Notes under the pieces: generated by a model
The model's database searches: none
What the model was told of the DNA's origin: nothing
The model's input: only the letters and a program-made list of their open reading frames with translations
Assembly (NCBI GenBank): GCA_005239175.1
Contig: SOPS01000004.1
Span: forward strand, 186,001 to 250,000
Reading direction: 5' to 3'
Source of the DNA: a halophilic archaeon SHRA6
Lineage (GTDB): Archaea; Halobacteriota; Halobacteria; Halobacteriales; Haloferacaceae
DNA: 64,000 nt
Program-made: the position numbers and the translations under genes
Part shown: piece by piece, positions 26,077 through 34,821 of the stretch
How the letters are laid out: every line of letters begins with the position of its first letter
Numbering within the stretch: the stretch's first letter is position 1

Positions 26077-26850
26077 ATGAACAATCGTCGCCCATTAACG
26101 ACCACCCAATCCAAATCCGATCGCGGTCTGCTCCGATCGGTCCTCGCGCTCGTGTTGCTCGCTGCGATCGCCGGCGGCGCAGCGGTCGCGTTCACCGACC
26201 TCGGCGCGTCGATCGACACCAGCGACATCGAAGCGCTGTGGACCGAAACCGAACAAGAGCGCGTTATCGAGAACGACTCGGACGACTCAACGGCGGCCGC
26301 GACCGGCGGCTCGGACGGCCCGAGCTACGATCTGGCCGGAGACGAGGAGACGAACGACTCCGATCGCGGTGCGGACCTCAACGAAACCGTAGTTGAACGC
26401 GAGATTCACCGCCAGATCAACGCCGAGCGAACCGATCGCGACCTGGAGCCGCTGGCGTGGGACTCGGAGCTGGCAGCGATCGCACGGAATCACTCACAGA
26501 ACATGCTCGAAGAGGAGTTCTTCGACCACGTCGACCACGAGGGTCGCACCGTCGCAGATCGCTACGACGCGGCCGGCTACGAGTGTCGGATTGATCTTGA
26601 GGGCGATCGGTTTATTGAGGGTGGTGGAGAGAATATCGCACAGAACTGGTTCGATCGGCGGGTAACGTTGGAAAATGGGGAGACCGATCGGTATGAGAGT
26701 GAGGAGGAGTTAGCGAGGGCTGTCGTTGCGCAGTGGATGAACTCAGAAGGTCATCGGGAGAATATTTTGCGAGAAGGATGGGAGAATGAAGGGATTGGGG
26801 TTATAATATCTGAAGAGGACGAGACATATGTGACCGAAAATTTCTGCTGA
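26077..26850 (+). CDS. CAP-domain (SCP/PR-1-like) exported protein
   Basis: From ATG 26077 the protein has 257 residues: an N-terminal membrane anchor or signal (LLRSVLALVLLAAIAGGAAV), an acidic low-complexity linker, and a CAP domain from about residue 120. Landmarks are EIHRQINAERTDRDLEPLAWD, IARNHSQNMLEEEFFDHVDH, and AVVAQWMNSEGHRENILREGW with HVDH and EGHRENI as the usual metal-site and lipid-binding motifs. A TATA-like TTTATT at 26001 argues for this start over an ATG at 26008. The last 250 nt use different codons from the rest. It sits inside the DUF1102 cluster on the opposite strand. Confidence 0.88.
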   Translation: MNNRRPLTTTQSKSDRGLLRSVLALVLLAAIAGGAAVAFTDLGASIDTSDIEALWTETEQERVIENDSDDSTAAATGGSDGPSYDLAGDEETNDSDRGADLNETVVEREIHRQINAERTDRDLEPLAWDSELAAIARNHSQNMLEEEFFDHVDHEGRTVADRYDAAGYECRIDLEGDRFIEGGGENIAQNWFDRRVTLENGETDRYESEEELARAVVAQWMNSEGHRENILREGWENEGIGVIISEEDETYVTENFC

Positions 26851-26965
26851 TCTGTTTGGGTTATGTATATAATGCAATGATACGCCAGTCTCAATAAATT
26901 CCGGTTGGTTCGGTTGGATGACACTGAGCAGGTTAAAAAAATTATCTGGAGAATTTATTCTGATA

Positions 26966-27433
26966 CTAGGTGGATGCGTTGAACGTGACAGTACCGGAGG
27001 TGTCTACCTCCTGTGTAGTGTCTACAACAACATCAACTTGAACGGTGTCCCCAGAGCCGAGGTCTTGATTATCAACCTCAAACTCAACACCAGTCATACT
27101 GTTGTTGTCAACTGTTAGTGTCACATCTTGATTACCATTGTTGCTCACATCGATTGCACCATCGAACGTTGTAGTGGCGTTGTCATTGATATTTTCGAGG
27201 TCTACGGACATTATTGTTTCACTATTCGCCCCTTCTTCACCAGTATCATTGATACCATCAAATTTAGTATCATTTACAGCCAACCCAAGATTCGCGCTCC
27301 CGTCACCAGCTGTTGCAACAGTGACAGTACGATCGGCTTCTACACTTGTAAACGCGCCCGTGGCGCCGATTATCCCTGCTCCCGCTACCAGTACTGCTAA
27401 CAATACGATCGTGTTGCGACGTGTGAGTCCCAT
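26966..27433 (-). CDS. DUF1102-family exported protein (paralogue 6)
   Basis: A 155-residue protein starting at ATG 27433 with signal MGLTRRNTIVLLAVLVAGAG and junction ATGAFTSVEADR (GAF 26-28). The core SVDLENINDNATTTFDGAIDV with SNNGNQDVTLTV matches the family, and it ends with VDTSGTVTFNAST. It is one of the shortest members. An upstream frame extension to 27538 is not supported. Monocistronic, preceded by the ATACAAAG element. Confidence 0.85.
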   Translation of the reverse strand: MGLTRRNTIVLLAVLVAGAGIIGATGAFTSVEADRTVTVATAGDGSANLGLAVNDTKFDGINDTGEEGANSETIMSVDLENINDNATTTFDGAIDVSNNGNQDVTLTVDNNSMTGVEFEVDNQDLGSGDTVQVDVVVDTTQEVDTSGTVTFNAST

Positions 27434-27454
27434 TACGTCTATATCATATGCCCA

Positions 27455-27477
27455 TACCCTCTTTGTATCAAGCCGCC
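27455..27477 (-). promoter_or_regulatory. Shared element upstream of DUF1102 paralogue 6
   Basis: A 23-nt sequence nearly identical (21 of 23) to the copy at 24505-24527 and at the same distance (22 nt) from its ATG. The surrounding sequence is not conserved, which suggests selection on the element itself. Confidence 0.55.
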
Positions 27478-27596
27478 TGAATGATCGCCAGGCTCTCCCC
27501 CAAAACTGTATGGCACCCCACAAAACCGCTTCAAACACTGCCTGATCGCCCGAAATCGCCCGTCTCAGTCAAAAGACGTGCTACCGAAGCACAAGA

Positions 27597-28061
27597 TTAC
27601 TGATCGCTCCGGGACTCGTTGATCTTCTCGATGAACTCCGAATCGGAGAGTCGATCGTTTACGTACTTCTCTGCCCACTCGTGTTCGATCCGGAACGACT
27701 CCTCAAACATCCCCCGGTCCTCGACGCGGACCCGAAGATCACGATCGACCGACTCAACCACCGTCGCGTACACACTCGCGGCGGTCACCATGTCGTCGTC
27801 GATCGAGCCACTCGTCTGGATCGTCACCACGATCTCCTCGTCGTCTTCCTCCGCGGCTGTGATCTCAACGTCACGTGATTCGAACTGATCGACCACCGTC
27901 TCCGCCTCGGAACTCAACTCCGCGGCGTCATCGTCCTCGCTCTCGTCTTCGTCCTCATCACCCGAGGAGAAGCCACCGCTGACCTCTTCACCGAGACACC
28001 CAGCAAGCGAAAGAGAAACGATCGCTGCCGACGCGGACCGAAGCGCTGTGCGGCGATCCAT
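27597..28061 (-). CDS. Tat lipoprotein with acidic linker
   Basis: A 154-residue lipoprotein from ATG 28061: MDRRTALRSASAAIVSLSLA then the lipobox GC, followed by a strongly acidic linker (GDEDEDESEDDDAAE) and a small alpha/beta domain with EIVVTIQTSGSIDDDMVTAASVYATVVE. It should sit on the outer membrane face. The domain is not recognised. It lies between the DUF1102 paralogues and the winged-helix regulator, on the same strand, and may belong to the surface locus. Confidence 0.75.
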   Translation of the reverse strand: MDRRTALRSASAAIVSLSLAGCLGEEVSGGFSSGDEDEDESEDDDAAELSSEAETVVDQFESRDVEITAAEEDDEEIVVTIQTSGSIDDDMVTAASVYATVVESVDRDLRVRVEDRGMFEESFRIEHEWAEKYVNDRLSDSEFIEKINESRSDQ

Positions 28062-28119
28062 GTCGTATGAGGCGGATCTACAGATTGTAAACTCTTGGGG
28101 AATGCGTGTCACGATTCGA

Positions 28120-28671
28120 TCACTCCTCGAGTTCTGGCGGCATGTCTGCGGTATGAAACTTCATCTGCTGGGATTCAATGTAGTGTGCGACACCCGAGAT
28201 CCCGACGATCACAATAAACAACGCCGCGACGGTCGAGACGGATATCATAGGCGGGAGCAGCTCCAACACTGCAAGCGCGTACATGAACCCACCGACGACA
28301 GCGAGCCCGACGTAGTACAGTGCCCACGGAATGTTCTTTTCGGACACGACCTCGAGATAGACGTCGAGATTCTTCGCCTTCTCAGTCGTCGTGATCCGAT
28401 CGCCCTCGACCTCAATCAGCCCTGCATCCTCGAGCTTCGAGAGATGATGCTGTTGGATCGAGGTGTACACCCGCTTTCGCTCAGCTGAAGTGACCTCGTT
28501 GATCGGTTTATCATACTCCCACGCAGCAACCTGCTCTGCGACGTCTGAGAGCGTCGTCTCCCCATTTGCTTGGTTACACGCGTAGAGCACGTACCGGCGA
28601 CGGTGATTGCTCAACACCGTGAACATCGTGTTTTTGCTCTCTCGCGACTGCTCCTTCGCGAGCGAACTCAT
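28120..28671 (-). CDS. Winged-helix membrane regulator (DUF7344 type)
   Basis: A 183-residue protein. Residues 12-110 form a winged-helix domain of DUF7344 type: FTVLSNHRRRYVLYACN, TLSDVAEQVAAWEYDKP and YTSIQQHHLSKLEDAGLIEV. Residues 115-160 hold two membrane segments (ALYYVGLAVVGGFMYALAVL and VSTVAALFIVIVGISG), so the DNA-binding domain is membrane-tethered. It sits 69 nt downstream of the signal peptidase gene and probably controls this surface cluster in response to an envelope signal. Confidence 0.85.
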   Translation of the reverse strand: MSSLAKEQSRESKNTMFTVLSNHRRRYVLYACNQANGETTLSDVAEQVAAWEYDKPINEVTSAERKRVYTSIQQHHLSKLEDAGLIEVEGDRITTTEKAKNLDVYLEVVSEKNIPWALYYVGLAVVGGFMYALAVLELLPPMISVSTVAALFIVIVGISGVAHYIESQQMKFHTADMPPELEE

Positions 28672-28740
28672 CGTCCTCCCCCCATATTATCAGTGACAAA
28701 TATCCTATGTCAGTCACAGGAGTTAATAATTCTCCTTTAT

Positions 28741-30474
28741 TTACCGATCGATCCCCGATCGCTCCATCAGTCGCGCACACTCCTCTTGGGAGTACTCGAT
28801 CCCGTAGGAGTCCATCAGATGCGCTTGGACCGCTGCGGGCGTCCACCGATCGGCATCCCTCCCCACTGCGTTCGGTGGCTCCTGCAGCGTCGTATGCAGT
28901 TCGATCAGCTGGCGATCGCTCAGTTGATCGAACTCCTCGAATCCCCCCATCCCCGATGCTTCCGTCTCTTCTTGGAGTTGCCCGAATTCGAAGCCGCTAC
29001 TCGCCGCTTGATCGCTGCCGCCGGCCAGGCCCGAATCGATCGTTTCTTGACCCGAATCGATTGTCTCTTGACTCGAATCACTCGTTTCCCAGTTCGATCC
29101 AGCTGTTTCACCGCTCACGGCCGATCGAACCTCAGCGGGCGTCATGTCGTCGATGGGATCGAATTCCGAGCTAGTTCCATCCGGACCAGTCCATTGTTCG
29201 GCTGATGCGGTTCTGTTGGGACCCGGTTTGGCCTCTGTCGACTCCTCGTCATCGAACAGTCCGAACCAATTATAGCTTGGGTCTGACCCTGGCCGGACAC
29301 CTGTGTTGCGCCCACTTCCGCCGGGGACTGTCGGAAACGCCCGTTTGATCTCCTCGCCGATCGACAGCTCTCGGCGGCGCGAGCGGAGCCTGACCCGATC
29401 GGTTCCGATCGTCCCGACAGAGACGATTATGACGAACGCCGTGACCACGAGGTTGATCCCTGCGAAGGCGGCGACCGGGTGGATCTCGTGTAGCGCCGCA
29501 ATCAACGAGGGCGGAAGCACGACGAGATATCGATGCTCGCGGACAAACCGGAGATACGAGCCAGTTTCTTCGGGGGCTTGCATCGTTACAGATGTCTCTA
29601 CGGTGGACCGTCTCGGGACGTACGTCTGGGTATCCTGGACTTCAACGCCCTCACCAGCAGGCTCTAAGAAGACCAGCACTGGGAGATGCCCGCTGTTTCT
29701 CATCGCGTAGGTCACTTCGCTCGACCCGCCCGCCTCAATTATCTGTTCGTTGTCAGTCGGTGACGTCGAACTAATAATCTCGTACTGATACACCCCGGAC
29801 GGCAGCAACATCGAGAAGTTCAGCGGGATGATCACCACGAGTGTCAAGATCGCGATGATGACGACCGCGTTCTGGAGGATGCTCCCTTTCGATCGACTCC
29901 GGCTTCGTTTTCCAGTCGTTCCCGTCGCCACGCTGAAAATGTACAGTACCAACCCGCCAGCAAGGATGCCCGTTGAGATTGTTGTAATCTCTGGTGCATC
30001 CATACCGAATGCCGAAAAAACGGCCGTCGAAACCGACCTGATTCCGTCGTTTATACCCACGACAAACGCTCCCAGTCCCGGAATCCGAACTGGATCGCTC
30101 CCCATAGTGAGCGCGACCGATCGGATCTGGCCGTCAGACACGACTGGCTCGTCGCCGTCCTGATCGGTAAACGGGTTGGCATCTCCCTTTGTGATATATC
30201 CCTCGTCTGTAACTGCCTCTACCCGGTGGGTCGTGAGTTCACCCCCGCCGAGTTCCTGTGACATGAACAGAATGATATCACCCTCCTGTGGCTCTCCAGC
30301 GAACAACGCCGGCACCGCAATGTAGCCGTCGTTCGGCTCAAGGGTGGGCGCCATACTCCCCGTCTCAACGAAGACAATAAACGGTTGTCCGAGCAACTGG
30401 CTCAAAAGCAGCAGTCCAATGAGGCCGACGATGACGAGAACGACGGCGTACTGCAGCAGTTCGCTCGGTTTCAT
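28741..30474 (-). CDS. SipW-type (S26B) signal peptidase with long C-terminal extension
   Basis: A 577-residue membrane protein. Residues 1-125 are a signal peptidase I of the ER/SipW type: membrane helix, then ETGSMAPTL with nucleophile S40, TTHRVEAV with H83 in place of the bacterial Lys, and KGDANPFTDQD. Three more membrane segments follow (about 135-155, 160-180, 200-220), then an extracytoplasmic beta region (225-300), another span (335-360) and a cytoplasmic tail of about 200 residues with repeated SQETIDSGQETIDSG and a final helical domain. The usual archaeal enzyme is far shorter. Its neighbours are candidate substrates. Confidence 0.9.
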   Translation of the reverse strand: MKPSELLQYAVVLVIVGLIGLLLLSQLLGQPFIVFVETGSMAPTLEPNDGYIAVPALFAGEPQEGDIILFMSQELGGGELTTHRVEAVTDEGYITKGDANPFTDQDGDEPVVSDGQIRSVALTMGSDPVRIPGLGAFVVGINDGIRSVSTAVFSAFGMDAPEITTISTGILAGGLVLYIFSVATGTTGKRSRSRSKGSILQNAVVIIAILTLVVIIPLNFSMLLPSGVYQYEIISSTSPTDNEQIIEAGGSSEVTYAMRNSGHLPVLVFLEPAGEGVEVQDTQTYVPRRSTVETSVTMQAPEETGSYLRFVREHRYLVVLPPSLIAALHEIHPVAAFAGINLVVTAFVIIVSVGTIGTDRVRLRSRRRELSIGEEIKRAFPTVPGGSGRNTGVRPGSDPSYNWFGLFDDEESTEAKPGPNRTASAEQWTGPDGTSSEFDPIDDMTPAEVRSAVSGETAGSNWETSDSSQETIDSGQETIDSGLAGGSDQAASSGFEFGQLQEETEASGMGGFEEFDQLSDRQLIELHTTLQEPPNAVGRDADRWTPAAVQAHLMDSYGIEYSQEECARLMERSGIDR

Positions 30475-30574
30475 TTGTGTTTTCGGGCTACAGATACTAG
30501 TCGGCCGATCGATATGAACGTTGTCCCGAGTGTATGAAAGTCACCATATCCATGTGTATCGAGCGACACGAATC

Positions 30575-31711
30575 TCAGAAGTCGTATCGATCGACGTCGT
30601 CGAGGGTGGTGTCAGCGTAGTTGAGCAACCAATCGCGGGCCGGCGAATCAGGCCTGACATAGATGTAGATGTAATTGTCATCTAACACCGTGCTGACGCC
30701 CAGTTGCTCGTCTTCGATCACTCGTTTGTTCGTGTCAATCGCCACGTCCACAAGCCCCTCAAGATCGTCGACGAGGATCGTTTGCTCGTATTCCCGCTCA
30801 GAGGGGAATGTGCCGGTGGTGATCCACTCGGAGAACCGATCGCGTGCTTGCTCGAGCCGTAAGACCTCCTCTTCTTCCTCGGTGAGCCCCGTGTACCCAG
30901 CGTACCGACCGGCGATCAATACGACTAGGAGGGCGACTGCAAGGGCAGCGAGTGCGATCGATCCGTATGCCTCCAGTGGCGATGGGTCTACGATAACCTC
31001 GGTTTGCTGGAACGTTTGATGCTGCTCTTCGACGAGATTCGTATTTATGACACGAAACGTCGCCGGCTCAACGACCAACACCATCTCGCTCTCGTAGGTT
31101 TCCGACACCGACTCATCCTCGACTGTGCCCTCAATCTGCGACACAGTCACCACCCGCACGTCGACTAACCCCTCTGATGCACCCAGCTGTTCTTCCACGG
31201 TTGCGATCGTCTCAAGTACAAACTGGATGTCAACGGTAAATTGGGTGGTGTACGCGTCTCCTGGTGAAAGTCCCTCTCGCGTGTCGCTATCGAGGGGCTC
31301 GGTGAACTCCCAGTAGGTCTGGACGAACTCCTGATCTTCGAGTTCACCGCCACGGATGCGCAGGTACGTCTCAGTCTGGACACTGACGTCTCCACTGTCG
31401 GCGCTGTACCTGTACGTGTGATTGCCATCTAGTTCCTCCGAGAGCCGTGTGTAGTATAGTGGACGATTTGACACCGTCTCTCCGCGAGAGAACACCAGCG
31501 AATCGTTGGTTATCTCTGCACTGTGATTGTATGATGTTGATTCGGTCCATTCTTCGACGAGCCGCTCTTCCTGTTGGACCTCTGGAACCATGTTCACCTG
31601 GTAGGCCCAAAAGCCAAGTCCGGCGCTCGCAAGCAAAAGCCCGATAGCGAGGACAGTAAACCAGGTGTCGAGAAACGCACGGATCCGAACCGACCGATCG
31701 ATTTCCACCAT
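30575..31711 (-). CDS. DUF5305-domain membrane protein
   Basis: A 378-residue protein from ATG 31711. One membrane segment (about residues 13-37, FTVLAIGLLLASAGLGFWAY), an extracytoplasmic beta-rich part (38-250), a second span (255-280, SIALAALAVALLVVLIAG) and a cytoplasmic domain (285-378) with PSEREYEQTILVDDLEGLVDVAIDTNKRVI. This matches the haloarchaeal DUF5305 family, whose genes commonly stand beside SipW-type signal peptidases. It probably supports assembly or anchoring of exported subunits. It lies 100 nt upstream of the peptidase in the same direction. Confidence 0.85.
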   Translation of the reverse strand: MVEIDRSVRIRAFLDTWFTVLAIGLLLASAGLGFWAYQVNMVPEVQQEERLVEEWTESTSYNHSAEITNDSLVFSRGETVSNRPLYYTRLSEELDGNHTYRYSADSGDVSVQTETYLRIRGGELEDQEFVQTYWEFTEPLDSDTREGLSPGDAYTTQFTVDIQFVLETIATVEEQLGASEGLVDVRVVTVSQIEGTVEDESVSETYESEMVLVVEPATFRVINTNLVEEQHQTFQQTEVIVDPSPLEAYGSIALAALAVALLVVLIAGRYAGYTGLTEEEEEVLRLEQARDRFSEWITTGTFPSEREYEQTILVDDLEGLVDVAIDTNKRVIEDEQLGVSTVLDDNYIYIYVRPDSPARDWLLNYADTTLDDVDRYDF

Positions 31712-31909
31712 CAGCGAACCACACTCGCGCAAATGACAGCTAGCCGGCCCTCCCCACGTCCCCCTGCGACCATATCACAATTAACTAAGAGGATACATAT
31801 AATCGTATTGTTGTTCCAGCCCCGCAGTCGTGTTCGGCTTCGACAGCAGACGGTGATGTCTTCATACGATGGTGGTAAAGTTATGTGCGCGGGGGAATAA
31901 AAAACGTAT

Positions 31910-34708
31910 ATGGAGGAACGGATTCGTGTGCTCGCCGTCGATGCTGACGTAGCGGTGTTACGCCAGCGTGCACGAATCCTCGAAGATCGACATGGGTTCG
32001 ACGTCGATACAGCCCAGAGTATTCAGACAGCCAAAGAGCGACTGAACGACAGCGCCCAGTCTATCGATTGTATTCTGTATCACGCCGTCACCGATCGGAT
32101 TGATGACGCGCTTGAATTCATCAGTTGGGTCGCTGATCGGTTTCCATCGATTCCAACCGTGTTCTCGACGGACGTATCGATCGACTCGATGCCAGATGAA
32201 GCGTTCGAATGCGGCGCAACTGCCTTTGTCCCGGCCGGAAAGACAACAGCCCCACATAACCGGTTGGCCTCGCGAATCCGGAGTCTCGTGACTGCACAAC
32301 TGGAGTCAGCATCTCCAGAAGACAGCGGTTTTGTATGGCTTGGTGGCGATCAGCCAGACACACCGACCGCGAATGATGACAAAGCGGACGCCATACAGGA
32401 TGAGCCAACGGACGACAATCAACAGATCCCACCCGAGACGATCGCGTCGATCAGGAAAGCACTCAAAGCGGACGGCTATTCGACGCGATCGAATCGCCTT
32501 GTCGCATTTTTGTTACTCGAAGTCCTGCATCGAGTTCGGGGAAACTCCTCTGACGAGACCCACTCCGCCAGCGAGACACACTCCCTCGATGAACTCGAAG
32601 CGGGATATGAACGGGTTGTCGAGCGGATTACCACCCAGAGTCATCAGACCGACAATGCGGACACTGCGCCGGCTCCAATTGAGCCCAACAGAGTACTGCA
32701 GATCATCGATGAGGAATTCCCGTCTGTTACGGGCGATGCGTTTTCATCGTTACTTGGCCAGCTTTTAGATATACAACGGGGTGACGGATCCAGGGCCCGC
32801 GAGTTTGCGTCCCCAATAGACGACACACCGGTTGATGAGGAAGATGAGATGGATCCGCTATTAGCGCTCGTACAAACCTCACTGGGTGAGATGAGTGCTG
32901 ACGTACTTCCTGATGAACTATCGAACGAGCCTGAAGTAGCTGAAGAGATCGGTCCAGAAGACACAGCACCATCGATTGAGTCGCCTCCGACGCCGGAAGT
33001 CGCACAATCTGACGGTGGGCTTTTGGGCCTCGTTGAAGCCGCGTTCTCCGATCCCCGAGCGATCGATGGAGATGACAAACCCCCGACAGCGTTGCTTAAC
33101 GACGCGGACGACTCGGTTGTTTCGGAGTCACAATTCGATACTCCGACCTCCGGTGATGTCCCCACTGAAGCGGGTGGTTCTACATCCGAGGAGGAAGAGA
33201 CTTCTAACTCTGTGGCCAGTCTTGTGAGCGCTGCGCTCTCAGAGACAGATGGCAATACTGGCGTTGCCGATTCGTCGGCTGAACATAACACCGACAGGGA
33301 AGCGATCGGAGAATCCCCGATCGAAGCACGCGACACTGAAGCACTCAGTGAGTATCCGATCGGTGAACTCGACACTGAGGAGATTGATGTGTCTGCACTT
33401 GATGAACACGACGCCAAAGCAGCCCGTGAGTCTGCTCAAGAGGCACACAAATCCGATGCAGCCGATGAGTCCACTCATCACGAACACGACACTGAGGCGA
33501 TCGAAGAGTCAGTTATCGAGGAAACCAGGGCCGAGGAGATTGAAGAATCGGATATCGCGGAACTCGAAGAGCTAACCGAAACCGAACCCAACGCTATACT
33601 GAACGACATTACTGCGGAGGTTAGCGACGATCGTCTCAAGAACCTCTCACGGGACGAGTTGCTGGCGCTCGTGAAAGACTTAACCGACAGCGAAACACAA
33701 ACTGGCGCAGACCAGACAGCGTCTGAACGCACCCCAGAAGACGATACCACAGTCACAACGACGGCTGAGGAGACGACAGGGGATACGGCAGTAGCGGATG
33801 ATTCACCGGAATCCACCTCAGACGTCTCAACAGCCAAGGATCTGAGTCAGCCCACCGATGATTCGAGACAACAACCCGAGGATCTGGGTCAACCAACCGA
33901 CGAAACGAGACAACAACCCGAGGATCTGAGCCAGTCGACCGACAAATCGAGACAATCACGCGATGATCTGAGCCAGTCGACCGACGATCGGGCCCAAGCT
34001 ACCGGCACAACACAGACTCGGAATACGGCCGACGAGTCGGCGGCAATGAGCCAACCCGATAAGTCGGCTTCCCCAGACGTAGATACTCAATCGACTGATC
34101 CGTTCGATCAGTTCGGCTCGGGTCAGACCGAATACGATCGGCCGGGGGATCTGGAACTGACTCCGGGGGATGTCGTATTAGTTCAGTGTGGCTCACAAGA
34201 TGACAGAAAACAGCAGGCCTGCATCGATCTGCTCGGTGTCGATGACGTTGCCGATCGAAACGTGTTACTTGTTCGATACACGGAGATGAACGGACCACGT
34301 CTCGAGCGTATCGCCACACATGCAAACCGAGTAACGCTCGTTAGCGTCGGCTACAACCAGCGGGTTCCACAGTCGGTCCAACAAGCGGTACGGACAGTCA
34401 ACGTGACGAACCCGAACGATGTAACGCGCCTCGGAATTGTCATTACTGCGACCCTCGACAACTGGAGTGCTCGTGACGGCGAGACAGTCGTCTGCTTCGA
34501 TCCGCTCAACGTGTTGCTTCGATACAAGAACGTCGAAAACGTGTTCCGCTTCCTCCACATCCTTCTTGGAAAACTCAGAAGCGGGAACGCGATTTCGCAC
34601 TTCCACGTGGACCCGACTGCCGGAGATCCACAGGAAATTAACACGCTAAAACCACTTTTCGACTCAGTACTGACGATCGACTCCGTCGGCGTGTCAGTAG
34701 AACACTGA
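31910..34708 (+). CDS. Large regulator: degenerate receiver, acidic linker, DUF7504 domain
   Basis: A 932-residue protein. Residues 1-125 resemble a receiver domain (IRVLAVDADVAVLRQRARIL), but the phospho-acceptor strand reads CILYHAVTD, with His where Asp is expected, so it is probably not phosphorylated. Residues 140-740 are acidic and low complexity, with degenerate repeats such as EHDTEAIEESVIEE and DLSQPTDDSRQQPEDLG. Residues 745-932 match the haloarchaeal DUF7504 (RecA-like, without Walker motifs) domain: VLLVRYTEMNGPRLERIA and FRFLHILLGKLRSGNAISHF. It is divergent from the surface locus and could regulate it. Confidence 0.8.
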   Translation: MEERIRVLAVDADVAVLRQRARILEDRHGFDVDTAQSIQTAKERLNDSAQSIDCILYHAVTDRIDDALEFISWVADRFPSIPTVFSTDVSIDSMPDEAFECGATAFVPAGKTTAPHNRLASRIRSLVTAQLESASPEDSGFVWLGGDQPDTPTANDDKADAIQDEPTDDNQQIPPETIASIRKALKADGYSTRSNRLVAFLLLEVLHRVRGNSSDETHSASETHSLDELEAGYERVVERITTQSHQTDNADTAPAPIEPNRVLQIIDEEFPSVTGDAFSSLLGQLLDIQRGDGSRAREFASPIDDTPVDEEDEMDPLLALVQTSLGEMSADVLPDELSNEPEVAEEIGPEDTAPSIESPPTPEVAQSDGGLLGLVEAAFSDPRAIDGDDKPPTALLNDADDSVVSESQFDTPTSGDVPTEAGGSTSEEEETSNSVASLVSAALSETDGNTGVADSSAEHNTDREAIGESPIEARDTEALSEYPIGELDTEEIDVSALDEHDAKAARESAQEAHKSDAADESTHHEHDTEAIEESVIEETRAEEIEESDIAELEELTETEPNAILNDITAEVSDDRLKNLSRDELLALVKDLTDSETQTGADQTASERTPEDDTTVTTTAEETTGDTAVADDSPESTSDVSTAKDLSQPTDDSRQQPEDLGQPTDETRQQPEDLSQSTDKSRQSRDDLSQSTDDRAQATGTTQTRNTADESAAMSQPDKSASPDVDTQSTDPFDQFGSGQTEYDRPGDLELTPGDVVLVQCGSQDDRKQQACIDLLGVDDVADRNVLLVRYTEMNGPRLERIATHANRVTLVSVGYNQRVPQSVQQAVRTVNVTNPNDVTRLGIVITATLDNWSARDGETVVCFDPLNVLLRYKNVENVFRFLHILLGKLRSGNAISHFHVDPTAGDPQEINTLKPLFDSVLTIDSVGVSVEH

Positions 34709-34821
34709 CAGCATAGTCTTGATCGAGTCGGGTAGCTGTTTTGAAGCTGTTGGCTCTGTAGTGGTCTATGTCTTTCGGGGTTTGAATGCTACTGTGGCGG
34801 CTTTGTGGGGCCGGGACGTGA

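Noticed and set aside
25911-26888. Shared 11-nt TGATACGCCAG at about 25912 and 26879
   Set aside because: Too short to call a repeat; the first copy overlaps the shared DUF1102 upstream element and the second lies in an AT-rich spacer with no further similarity.
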